Part shown: positions 57,239 through 64,000 of the stretch, in pieces
Layout of the letters: every line of letters begins with the position of its first letter
How positions within the stretch are numbered: position 1 is the stretch's first letter
From: Saprospiraceae bacterium
GTDB taxonomy: Bacteria > Bacteroidota > Bacteroidia > Chitinophagales > Saprospiraceae
Direction of reading: 5' to 3'
Length of the DNA stretch: 64,000 bases
Assembly (NCBI GenBank): GCA_020630775.1
Contig: JAHDIN010000013.1
Span: 1-64,000, forward strand
Program-made: the position numbers and the translations under genes
The notes under the pieces: model-generated
Seen by the model: only the letters and a program-made list of their open reading frames with translations
Told to the model about the DNA's origin: nothing
Database searches by the model: none

Positions 57239-58180
57239 ATGATGTCAATATCGATAAGCCAGCTAAAATATGTCATTGCTTTAGAAAAGACTGGGAGTTT
57301 CAGTGATGCTGCAACAGAATGTTTTGTAACACAAAGCACTTTATCCACAATGATAAGAAAGATGGAAGACCAGTTGGACCTAAAACTCTTCGACCGTCAA
57401 CAAAAACCCATACGATTAACAGACGAAGGTCAAAGACTTATCAACCAAATCAAAATACTAGACAAGGAGTACAATAACCTGCTTGAACTATTCGAAGAAA
57501 CGAAGACTAATTTTCATAGCACAATCCGAATTGGCATCATACCTACTCTAGCACCCTTTTTACTCCCATTGATATTAGATGACATTAATCAAAAACACCC
57601 GCAACTCATTCTAGAAATCAGCGAAATCACCACTAAGGAAATCGTTAATTCCTTAGAACTAAGAGAAATCGATATCGGTATTCTATCAATACCATTAAAA
57701 GAGCATCATCTCAATGAAGAGGTCTTATTTAATGAAGAATTTATAGTCTATGATACGCGATCAGAAAAACACCAATCTAAGCGTTATAAAATTCAAGATA
57801 TCGATTTATCGAATTTATGGCTCTTACAAGAAAGCCATTGCCTTACCAGTCAGATTGGTAAAATTTGTCAATTAAAAAACGAATGGGACAAAGTCGGCAA
57901 CATAAAATTAATGAGCGGCTCTATCTTGAGTCTACTCGAAATGGTAAAACTAAAAAAGGGCATTACGCTCCTACCAAGATTAGCTTCATTAAATGATGTT
58001 GTGAATAGCAAATACATCTACCACTTGGAAAGACCTGTCCCAGTTAGAGCGATAGGCATGGTCACACTTAACTCATTCCTAAAAAAAGAAAGCTACGAGA
58101 TACTTAAAGATTGCATTACCAGAACAGTAAACAGTCATTTCCGAAAACTAAAATCAACCAAGACCATTGATCCGTTTTAG
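57239..58180 (+). CDS. oxyR: OxyR-type LysR regulator
   Basis: 313 residues from the ATG at 57239 (a second ATG follows directly). The N-terminal LysR winged-helix is ISISQLKYVIALEKTGSFSD...FVTQSTLSTMIRKMEDQL. The effector domain carries Cys201 and Cys210 in ESHCLTSQIGKICQL, with exactly the eight-residue spacing of the redox pair Cys199/Cys208 in E. coli OxyR. So it is a peroxide sensor in which disulfide formation activates DNA binding. Divergent from katG, its expected target. Confidence 0.93.
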   Translation: MMSISISQLKYVIALEKTGSFSDAATECFVTQSTLSTMIRKMEDQLDLKLFDRQQKPIRLTDEGQRLINQIKILDKEYNNLLELFEETKTNFHSTIRIGIIPTLAPFLLPLILDDINQKHPQLILEISEITTKEIVNSLELREIDIGILSIPLKEHHLNEEVLFNEEFIVYDTRSEKHQSKRYKIQDIDLSNLWLLQESHCLTSQIGKICQLKNEWDKVGNIKLMSGSILSLLEMVKLKKGITLLPRLASLNDVVNSKYIYHLERPVPVRAIGMVTLNSFLKKESYEILKDCITRTVNSHFRKLKSTKTIDPF

Positions 58181-58206
58181 CTTGTTTTAGGATAGAGTAT
58201 TTGGAC

Positions 58207-58237
58207 CCCTAAGTCCTCTTTCAGAGGAGGTTTAGGG
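58207..58237. terminator. Stem-loop CCCTAA...TTTAGGG after oxyR
   Basis: CCCTAAGTCCTCT and AGAGGAGGTTTAGGG pair with a one- or two-base bulge around TTC, 26 bp after the oxyR stop. Similar CCCTAA/TTAGGG hairpins are common between Bacteroidota genes. No T-run follows, so it may be a structured repeat rather than a simple terminator. Confidence 0.5.
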
Positions 58238-58467
58238 TATAAGGTATAGGGACTATGGCAAAACCATAAACCATAAACCATAAACCATAAGCCTTAATCC
58301 ATACACCTTGATTAGTTTACTAATAATTGGAAGGTCGGGATGGATACCTGGTGAGGTTTAGGGTATAAGGTATAAGGACTATGGTAAGACCATATACCAC
58401 ACGCCTTAATCCATGAACCTTGATTAGTTTACTAATCACTGGAAGGTCGGGATGGGTCCCTGGGGAG
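58227..58467. repeat. Two direct repeats of about 115-125 bp with internal AAACCAT tandem array
   Basis: Unit 1 (58227-58352) and unit 2 (58353-58467) both read GAGGTTTAGGGTATAAGGTA...GGACTATGG...CCTTAATCCAT...ACCTTGATTAGTTTACTAAT...GGAAGGTCGGGATGG. Unit 1 carries a four-copy AAACCAT expansion at 58261-58288 where unit 2 has a single degenerate copy (ACCATATACC). No ORF; the repeats fill most of the 424-bp gap between oxyR and the Tat-epimerase gene. Confidence 0.88.
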
Positions 58468-58604
58468 GTCTAGTGCATAAAATCTACACACCTTGGCTTG
58501 ACTATAAACCAACACTTTAATCTCATCCATTTAATTTTCTCAACTTAAGTTGATATATTATACTTCCTTAGATATCACGTTAAAAAACTAGAAAAAAAAC
58601 CAAC

Positions 58605-59759
58605 ATGAGAAAAGATAGAAGACGGTTCTTAGGCGCAAGCCTTGCATTGGGTGCGGCACCATTCTTAAAAGCTAATACCTTAGACAAGGTCTTTTCCTTT
58701 TCTAATGATACGAAGCCGCTCAATATATTAATTCTAGGAGGTACAAGTTTTCTGGGACCGCATCAAATCGCCTATGCTATTGATCGTGGTCATAGAGTAA
58801 GCACATTCACCAGAGGTAAAACAAATCCTAAAGTCAATAAAAGATATTTTGAAAATGTGGAGTCACTAATTGGTGATCGAGAAAATAATCTTGATGCTTT
58901 AAAGAATAGAAGATGGGATGTGGTTATTGACAACTCAGGACGACGTACGCAATGGACTGAAGACACAGCAAAGCTCCTGAAAGAAAATGTTGGTTTCTAC
59001 ATGTATACTTCTTCGATCAGTGTTTACTATCCATATACAGGCAGCGACTTTTCTGAATCCCGAGAAGTGGTATTAGAAGTACCCGAAGGCGTCACAGAAA
59101 ATCAAAAATACACTTATGAATATGGCGTCATGAAAGCTAATTCTGAGTTGGCCGCTATAAAGCATTTTGGAGAAAACAGATCTATTATAGTCAGACCTGC
59201 TTTAATTGTAGGTCCAGGTGATCGAACAGATAGATTTCCGTATTGGGTGGCGCGCATGAAGAAAGGCGGTGATATTATTATTCCAGGACAACCCAATGAG
59301 GTGATACAATATATAGATGTCAGAGATCTAGCCGAATGGATGATCAGATTGGCTGAAAATAAAACAGCAGGGACTTTTAATGGGTCAGGTCCGGGATTTA
59401 AAATGACGACGAATGCATTTGTTCATGGCGTCCATGCTTGCTTCAACTCCCCAGTTAGCTATACACAAATTAATGATGTCAATTTTCTGCAAGAAAATGA
59501 AATAATTGGCATTCAGCCTTGGGTCATTCAGTTACCTGAATATGCAGGTATGTCGCAGAGTGATAATACTAAAGCTATTGAAGCTGGATTGACTTTTAGA
59601 CCATTAGCTGATACTGTCAAAGACACAGACACCTGGTGGACCTCAGACGCCGTATCTGAAGAACGTCGTAATAATATTCTCAATGGAGAAAAGTCTTTCA
59701 TGAAAAGAGAAAAAGACATTCTCAAGAATTGGAAAGCGCATTTAAATAAAATAAAATAA
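58605..59759 (+). CDS. Tat-exported NAD-dependent epimerase/dehydratase-family protein
   Basis: 384 residues. The N-terminus RKDRRRFLGASLALGAAPFL is a twin-arginine signal (RRxFLG), unusual for an SDR and implying a folded, cofactor-loaded protein is sent to the periplasm. The extended SDR core has ILILGGTSFLGPHQIAYA (GxxGxxG), THGR-like TFTRGKTNP, YTSSISVYYPYTG and the YEYGVMKANSE segment with Tyr-x-x-x-Lys. Related Tat-signal SDRs occur in Bacteroidota and Planctomycetes with unknown substrates. A broken Nramp gene starts 4 bp downstream, so they formed an operon. Confidence 0.9.
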   Translation: MRKDRRRFLGASLALGAAPFLKANTLDKVFSFSNDTKPLNILILGGTSFLGPHQIAYAIDRGHRVSTFTRGKTNPKVNKRYFENVESLIGDRENNLDALKNRRWDVVIDNSGRRTQWTEDTAKLLKENVGFYMYTSSISVYYPYTGSDFSESREVVLEVPEGVTENQKYTYEYGVMKANSELAAIKHFGENRSIIVRPALIVGPGDRTDRFPYWVARMKKGGDIIIPGQPNEVIQYIDVRDLAEWMIRLAENKTAGTFNGSGPGFKMTTNAFVHGVHACFNSPVSYTQINDVNFLQENEIIGIQPWVIQLPEYAGMSQSDNTKAIEAGLTFRPLADTVKDTDTWWTSDAVSEERRNNILNGEKSFMKREKDILKNWKAHLNKIK

Positions 59760-59763
59760 CGTA

Positions 59764-60740
59764 ATGTTCCCCAAATTACTTAAAGCACTCCAAGGCATCG
59801 GCCCAGGCATATTCGCTATTGGCTATACTATTGGAACTGGCAGTGTTACTTCGATGATTGTTGCTGGTTCGCAATTTGGCATGCAATTACTATGGGTGCT
59901 TTTTCTGAGCTGTTTGTTTTCTTGGGTACTCATAGAGGCTTATGGACGCTACTACCTCGTTACAGGAGAAACCGCATTATACAGTTTTAAAAAACACCTT
60001 AAGCTTGGAAAGCTCATAGGCATTCTAATCATACTTGGCATTAGTATCGGACAGTGGAATTCATTGATAGGCATCTTAGGCATTTCTTCGAATGCCATAT
60101 TTGAAACGATTTCCTTATTCTTACCTTCCATAAAGGGCCAAGAGTATTGGTGGATATTAGGGATTGCTATTTTGATAATTTGAAAGATCAACAAAGAGAT
60201 GCGCTTTGGGCCGCGATTTTAATCTTCTTGATTAGCGGCGCCATCATGGCTGTGGCCATGGGTGCTTTTTATGCAGATGGAAAAGTAATCACCAAAGTAC
60301 TCGACATGGTCGAACCGCTCAAGCCTGTAGCTGGTCGATTTGCCATCGTCATTTTCTTTATGGGCACATTAGCGGCCGGATTATCTTCAATATTCCCCAT
60401 ACTTATGATCACGCCTATCTTAATTGCGGATTATTCGAAGGGCCAACTAGATTTGAAATCCAATCAATTCAGAATACTGACTGGATTGGCTTGTTTAGTG
60501 GGTTTGACGGTACCCGTATTTGGCGTCAACCCTATTAAAGCCCAAATATTAACCCAAGTATTCAATGTATTTATTTTACCTCTGGTCATCATAAGTATGC
60601 TCATCTTAATTAACCGAAAATCTTTAATGGGACAACATAAGGCTGGTATAGCTTTAAATACAGGATTGACAGCTGCATTAATTTTTGCTTGTATTATTTC
60701 TTACAACGGCGTTATGGCTATCATAGAGAATTTTAATTGA
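59764..60740 (+). pseudogene. Nramp-family divalent metal transporter, internally deleted and frameshifted
   Basis: Two open frames together resemble one Nramp transporter but do not join. The first (59764-60183) gives the N-terminal helices: GPGIFAIGYTIGTGSVTSMI, LIEAYGRYYLVTGETA, GIAILII, then TGA. The second resumes in a different frame at about 60178 with LKDQQRDALWAAILIFLISG, then VAGRFAIVIFFMGTLAAGLS and FGVNPIKAQILTQVFN, to 60740. Family members are about 400 residues; these pieces total about 325, so roughly 70-90 residues (helices 5-6 with the Met-Pro-His-type metal site) are missing at 60171-60180. This explains the frame change. Predicted non-functional. Confidence 0.85.
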
Positions 60741-61097
60741 ACAAAAGAAAGCTTTGATATAACACACACCTATTAATAGAATTAAATTATTGCCAAAACT
60801 GAAAGACAATACTTCATCACGAAATGTATTAAGCTATAAAAAGTGTAAAATCTAAATTAGTAAAATGGGTGATTATAGCTTAACTAGTATTAATGTCATT
60901 CTTGTTTTGTAAGATCCTTTAATCGTTTATTGCTTAAATTAGGACCAGCTATGCAAGTCTAACTACCAATTCCCTATTTGACTGATGAAAATTGTAAAGT
61001 GAAGTTATAAAAATTTCAATCGGCCTTTAATACTTCATTTGAAATGTTTTGAAAATCATCAAAATTGAAATACGTTAATTAGAATAAATAATATTGA
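60741..61097. other. 357-bp intergenic region
   Basis: AT-rich gap between the broken Nramp gene and the Crp-type regulator. No ORF, hairpin or repeat stands out to me; it should hold the promoter of the regulator gene. Confidence 0.4.
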
Positions 61098-61661
61098 ATG
61101 CAAGGGTTAAAAACATATATTGATCAGTTCAGTTCTATTGACGATAGGACCTATGAAGAATTACTCAACCATTTTTCAGAAAGACAATTGTTTAAAAATG
61201 AATTCTTTACTCAAGAAGGTCAAATTGGAAAGGAAATTGGATTTTTAAAAGAAGGAATAGTAAGAGCATATCATAGAGATTTTAATGGTAAAGAATTTAC
61301 CAAACAATTCTTTGTGGCACCATGTATAATTGGTGCATACTCATCATTGCTAACTTCCGAGCCAAGTGTAATTATACAGCAAGCTATTACGAATTGCAGT
61401 GTTGCTATAGCGCAATATAAAGATATAATTGATCTTTATGATAAACATCATTCTCTTGAAAGGCTAGGTAGGAAAATTGCAGAACATTACTATTTAGAAA
61501 AAGAAAAGAAATTAATAGAGCAAGCAGTGTTTGATGCTGAGAAAAGATATGTGATCTTCAAAGAACGATTTCCAGATTTAGAAGCCCTCATACCGCAATA
61601 TCATATCGCTTCATATTTAGGTATAACTCCGACTCAACTAAGTCGAATTAGAAAAAAATAG
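61098..61661 (+). CDS. Crp/Fnr-family transcriptional regulator
   Basis: 187 residues. The N-terminal cyclic-nucleotide-binding-like jelly roll is visible as FFTQEGQIGKEIGFLKEGIV and KEFTKQFFVAPCIIGAYSS. It is followed by the long dimerisation helix and a C-terminal winged helix with QYHIASYLGITPTQLSRIRKK. The Cys motif of FNR-type iron-sulfur regulators is absent. It is of the small Bacteroidota type that usually lacks a known effector. It is followed 85 bp downstream by a GNAT gene on the same strand, a likely target or operon partner. Confidence 0.9.
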   Translation: MQGLKTYIDQFSSIDDRTYEELLNHFSERQLFKNEFFTQEGQIGKEIGFLKEGIVRAYHRDFNGKEFTKQFFVAPCIIGAYSSLLTSEPSVIIQQAITNCSVAIAQYKDIIDLYDKHHSLERLGRKIAEHYYLEKEKKLIEQAVFDAEKRYVIFKERFPDLEALIPQYHIASYLGITPTQLSRIRKK

Positions 61662-61746
61662 GCTAATTATAGATTTATATACATATGTGGATGAATATGA
61701 GTGTGCTCTCACCTTATCTTCATTATATCACATAATAGAAAAATCT

Positions 61747-62391
61747 ATGAATGATCCTGTTAAAAATTTTAAGCCTATTACACCGGATCTTTATACTTCC
61801 GCAGGTATGTTGGCAGCAACTGCATACTTTGACAATCCTGCTCATATCTATCTCTGTCCTGAAGAGGCAACTCGGTTTAAACAATTAGAATGGTTGTTAG
61901 GAGCGATTTTAAAAATGCATATAAAAAAAGGTGCCGAAAGTTTTTGCTATCCTGAGAATGGTGTAATTCAAGCCATGGGCTTCTGGACTACGCCTAATGA
62001 AACTAAAATAAATTTCATGACCAAAGTAAAAGCTGGGCTATTAAAAGTGCCTTTTAAAATGGGCTGGTCTGGATATAAAAGAGTCATGGAAACTTCATCA
62101 GAAATTGATCGCCATTTAGAATTGTCTATAGGCTTAAACGAAAAATATTTATTCTTGAATAACTTTGTCATGCAAGAAAATCGACAATGTAAAGGTTGGG
62201 GTTCGAAAATATTAGAACATCAATTTGAGCTTATATCCGAAAAATCTAAGTATTCGATCTTAGTACTTACCACACATAGATTCTGGACTGTCAAATTCTA
62301 TGAAAGACATGGTTTTGAAATTATTTTTGAAGAAGAAATTGGAACAGGTCCAAATGCTTTTACAAATTGGACTATGAAGAAAACTTTATGA
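61747..62391 (+). CDS. GNAT-family N-acetyltransferase
   Basis: 214 residues from the ATG at 61747 (MNDPVKNFKPITPD). A GTG-started extension to 61687 is possible but unusual for the family. The acetyl-CoA-binding segment is LNNFVMQENRQCKGWGSKIL (V-x-x-x-x-Q/R-x-x-G-x-G/A form), followed by FWTVKFYERHGFEIIFEEE. It should acetylate an amine on an unknown small molecule or protein. The N-terminal half (TSAGMLAATAYFDNPAH) is typical of larger GNATs that include a substrate cap. Confidence 0.88.
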   Translation: MNDPVKNFKPITPDLYTSAGMLAATAYFDNPAHIYLCPEEATRFKQLEWLLGAILKMHIKKGAESFCYPENGVIQAMGFWTTPNETKINFMTKVKAGLLKVPFKMGWSGYKRVMETSSEIDRHLELSIGLNEKYLFLNNFVMQENRQCKGWGSKILEHQFELISEKSKYSILVLTTHRFWTVKFYERHGFEIIFEEEIGTGPNAFTNWTMKKTL

Positions 62392-62439
62392 TTAATTACT
62401 AAAAAATAATAAAGATAAATAACATCACACATCCCCCTT

Positions 62440-62515
62440 GGCGGAGACGGGAGCAATAATTGACCGTTACCTGCTATTTACAAATTTGACCCGTCCTAAA
62501 ATAGCTTGACACCTT
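62440..62515. mobile_element. Possible end fragment of an IS3-like element
   Basis: TGACCCGTCCTAAAATAGCTTGACA (62487-62511) resembles terminal inverted repeats I have seen on IS3-family elements of Bacteroidota (TGTCAA..TATTTTAG......GTCA in reverse). No transposase gene and no second end are present, so at most it is a scar. Confidence 0.2.
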
Positions 62516-62554
62516 TTTTGTAAAAAACACCAAAATTCATATAAACATCATATA

Positions 62555-63283
62555 ATGCAAATATTGTTAGAACCACTAATCTGTATATTGATAATTTTGC
62601 CTCTAATCTATTTCGGCAAAAAAAAGGAATCGTATAAATCGGAGTTTACCCTAATTTTCGCTCTTTACTTTCTAATGGATTCATTAGTTACTGTAATTCC
62701 AATTCAATATCCAATTCTTAATTTATTCAATCTGCAAATGAACTGGCAGGGAAAGGTTAATAGCTACATATTAGCCTTTACTTTTTTCTTTTTCTATAGA
62801 AAATTCCCCATTGATGAATATGGGTTTACACTAAAGCAGAAAGAGAATTCTCATAAATACTTTCTAAAAATATTGATAGGATTTACTCTTTTTGCTTTAA
62901 TATATAGTCATCTTATCGAAAGATATAGTTCAGAAATTGAAAACATACTTTTCCAATTGACAATGCCTTCTATAGTTGAAGAAATAGTTTTTAGAGGGAT
63001 ATTACTGGGACTTTTAAATCAAGTATTTATAAAATCATTTAGAATAGGCAAGACTTATTTTGGAATGGGTGTAATCATAACCTCAATTCTCTTTGGATTG
63101 TGGCATGGATTAAGTATCGATACAAGTTTAGGATTTAATCTCTATTGGGTTCCGTTAATTTATACTACTGTAATTGGATTTATCTTGGCTTTGATTAAAG
63201 AAAGAACTGGGTCTATATTAGGCCCAATAATCCTTCATATTGTTATAAATACAATTCCAAATGTGATTGGATATATTTATTAA
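62555..63283 (+). CDS. CPBP-family intramembrane metalloprotease
   Basis: 242 residues with about seven membrane helices. Motif 1 is SIVEEIVFRGILLGLL (Glu142-Glu143 and Arg), motif 2 is SILFGLWHGLSID (Phe-x-x-x-His), and motif 3 lies in GPIILHIVINTIPN (His/Asn). These are the metal-binding and catalytic residues of the CAAX-protease/bacteriocin-processing (CPBP) family. Bacterial members act in prenyl-protein processing, peptide maturation or self-immunity; no bacteriocin precursor is visible here. Stand-alone gene. Confidence 0.92.
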   Translation: MQILLEPLICILIILPLIYFGKKKESYKSEFTLIFALYFLMDSLVTVIPIQYPILNLFNLQMNWQGKVNSYILAFTFFFFYRKFPIDEYGFTLKQKENSHKYFLKILIGFTLFALIYSHLIERYSSEIENILFQLTMPSIVEEIVFRGILLGLLNQVFIKSFRIGKTYFGMGVIITSILFGLWHGLSIDTSLGFNLYWVPLIYTTVIGFILALIKERTGSILGPIILHIVINTIPNVIGYIY

Positions 63284-63375
63284 AAGTTAGACAAGAACGA
63301 AGAGATGAAAATGTAAAATCCCAATGCAGCGTTAGTATTCTAGTTAATCAGTTTACTGAACAATAAATAATTTAA

Positions 63376-63735
63376 GACAAAGCGACATCCATCTTATCAC
63401 CCGAAGACGTCGAAGAAAACTATTTAAAAAATGCAATTACTGCCCTGGAAAATAACACCGAACCCAATCCTCGCCAAACGAAAGCTATCGGTTGTAGCAT
63501 AAAATCTGCTAAACTAAAAGGCGGCGGCCCAGAAGGAAGAGGACGAAGAGGACCTCCGAACCCTCAAAAAATATTAGAAAGATTAGATGCCAATAACGAT
63601 AACAAGATCAGTCGTGAAGAAGCAGAGGGCCCTCTGAAACAAGATTTCGACAGCTTGGATACCAACAAAGATGGTTTCTTAAATGTAGAGGAGATAGGTA
63701 AGAATAAAAAGAAAAGGAAACGAAGGGATAATTAA
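63376..63735 (+). pseudogene. Start-less relic: redoxin C-terminus fused to EF-hand pair
   Basis: A 119-codon open frame bounded upstream by an in-frame TAA (63373-63375) and containing no ATG or GTG before its domains begin. It reads SPEDVEENYLKNAITALENN and TKAIGCSIK, the usual C-terminal segment of periplasmic redoxin/thioredoxin-family proteins (IGC.IKW), then a Gly/Arg linker. Two EF-hand loops follow (DANNDNKISREEA, DTNKDGFLNVEEI) and a basic tail KNKKKRKRRDN. The thioredoxin fold itself is missing. So it is the 3' end of a deleted gene. Confidence 0.75.
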
Positions 63736-63883
63736 TAATTAGTGATGAATGAATAATTAATAATGAACAATTAATAATTTGTAATTAATATTTGCAAAAT
63801 GAACGTTATGACATACACTTAAGCTTAGATTAAACGCTATGCTCCGATCGCAATTAAGCTTAGACTTAAACTTAATCTTAAAC
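63736..63883. repeat. Low-complexity spacer with ATTAATAAT and AAGCTTAGACTTAA motifs
   Basis: AATAATTAATAATGA variants begin at the relic's stop codon (63733). Further on, two copies of a TAAGCTTAGA(C/T)TAAAC motif near 63820 and 63855 match the stretch at 52631-52657 (AGACTTAAGCTTAGACTTA). No gene. Confidence 0.7.
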
Positions 63884-64000
63884 TTACCCCCCTTTTATCA
63901 CCTTTACGTAATAAGTTACACCACGTTCACTCAAAATATTCATAAAATAAACGCCTTTGGGACTTGAGGATAAATCAACAGAATACCTGTTCGATCTATT
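63884..64000 (-). CDS. C-terminus of a T9SS type A cargo protein (partial)
   Basis: Only the last 38 codons are inside the window; the gene continues past the right edge. The tail YSVDLSSSPKGVYFMNI followed by TYYVKVIKGG and TAA has the pattern of a type A sorting domain (GVYxxxI....YxxKVIK). The mature protein is unknown. Confidence 0.8.
   Translation of the reverse strand, partial: NRSNRYSVDLSSSPKGVYFMNILSERGVTYYVKVIKGG

Noticed and set aside
62440-62475. tRNA-like 3' end (GGCGGAGACGGGA)
   Set aside because: No cloverleaf can be drawn around it on either strand.

Overview
The window looks like a piece of an AT-rich Bacteroidota chromosome, most likely from a free-living, probably marine relative of Saprospiria or Flavobacteriia. 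The phylum call rests on several type IX secretion (T9SS) cargo proteins with type A or type B C-terminal sorting domains, choice-of-anchor I and L proteins, LytTR and two-component propeller signalling, and many lipoproteins with short lipoboxes. It also rests on the rarity of Shine-Dalgarno-like start contexts and on frequent TTG/GTG starts. The class-level placement is a guess. I see no rRNA, tRNA, CRISPR array, prophage or intact transposon.

Layout. 0-2.8 kb (minus): a collagen-like surface protein cut by the left edge, plus a small T9SS cargo protein. 3.2-7.5 kb: housekeeping and transport genes (SulP transporter, VOC protein, aldo/keto reductase, rRNA methyltransferase RlmF). 7.6-19 kb: large secreted or lipid-anchored proteins (FG-GAP/MopE-repeat protein, choice-of-anchor I lipoprotein, CpeT-like lipoprotein, a five-module ThuA/PQQ-dehydrogenase/PKD/cytochrome c/CBM6-like protein) and a TPR histidine kinase. 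19.2-31 kb: mostly minus-strand surface genes, including a secreted protein resembling a glucan/pyruvate dikinase, a choice-of-anchor L type-B cargo, a YHYH lipoprotein and two paralogous small beta-barrel proteins. 32-36 kb: a LytTR regulator and propeller sensor kinase in one operon, and a frameshifted HigA-like gene. 36.5-42 kb: a huge S74-chaperone repeat protein convergent with a sigma factor/anti-sigma-barrel operon. 43-46 kb: a GH16 beta-glucanase and a PKD lipoprotein. 46-52.5 kb: a di-heme peroxidase and a five-gene oxidoreductase run ending in a uracil-DNA-glycosylase-like gene. 52.7-58.2 kb: an EF-hand protein, an epimerase, and the divergent katG/oxyR pair. 58.2-64 kb: a repeat-rich stretch with a Tat-exported epimerase, a broken Nramp transporter, a Crp-type regulator, a GNAT acetyltransferase, a CPBP protease, a start-less redoxin/EF-hand relic and the C-terminus of another T9SS protein.

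Themes. Most of the coding capacity makes exported, repeat-built surface proteins, and regulators sit between them. Oxidative-stress functions recur (KatG, OxyR, glutathione peroxidase, di-heme peroxidase). The right third is decaying or plastic: short tandem repeats start at gene stop codons, there are direct repeats, and at least two genes are broken. The most unusual items are the secreted dikinase-like protein (His353 swivel motif, RSS-ED ATP-binding motif, T9SS tail), the frameshifted HigA-like gene with a possible -1 slippery site, the two-tier repeat architecture of the S74 protein, the 3'-end relic of the SUMF1-like gene, and the Nramp gene missing its middle.
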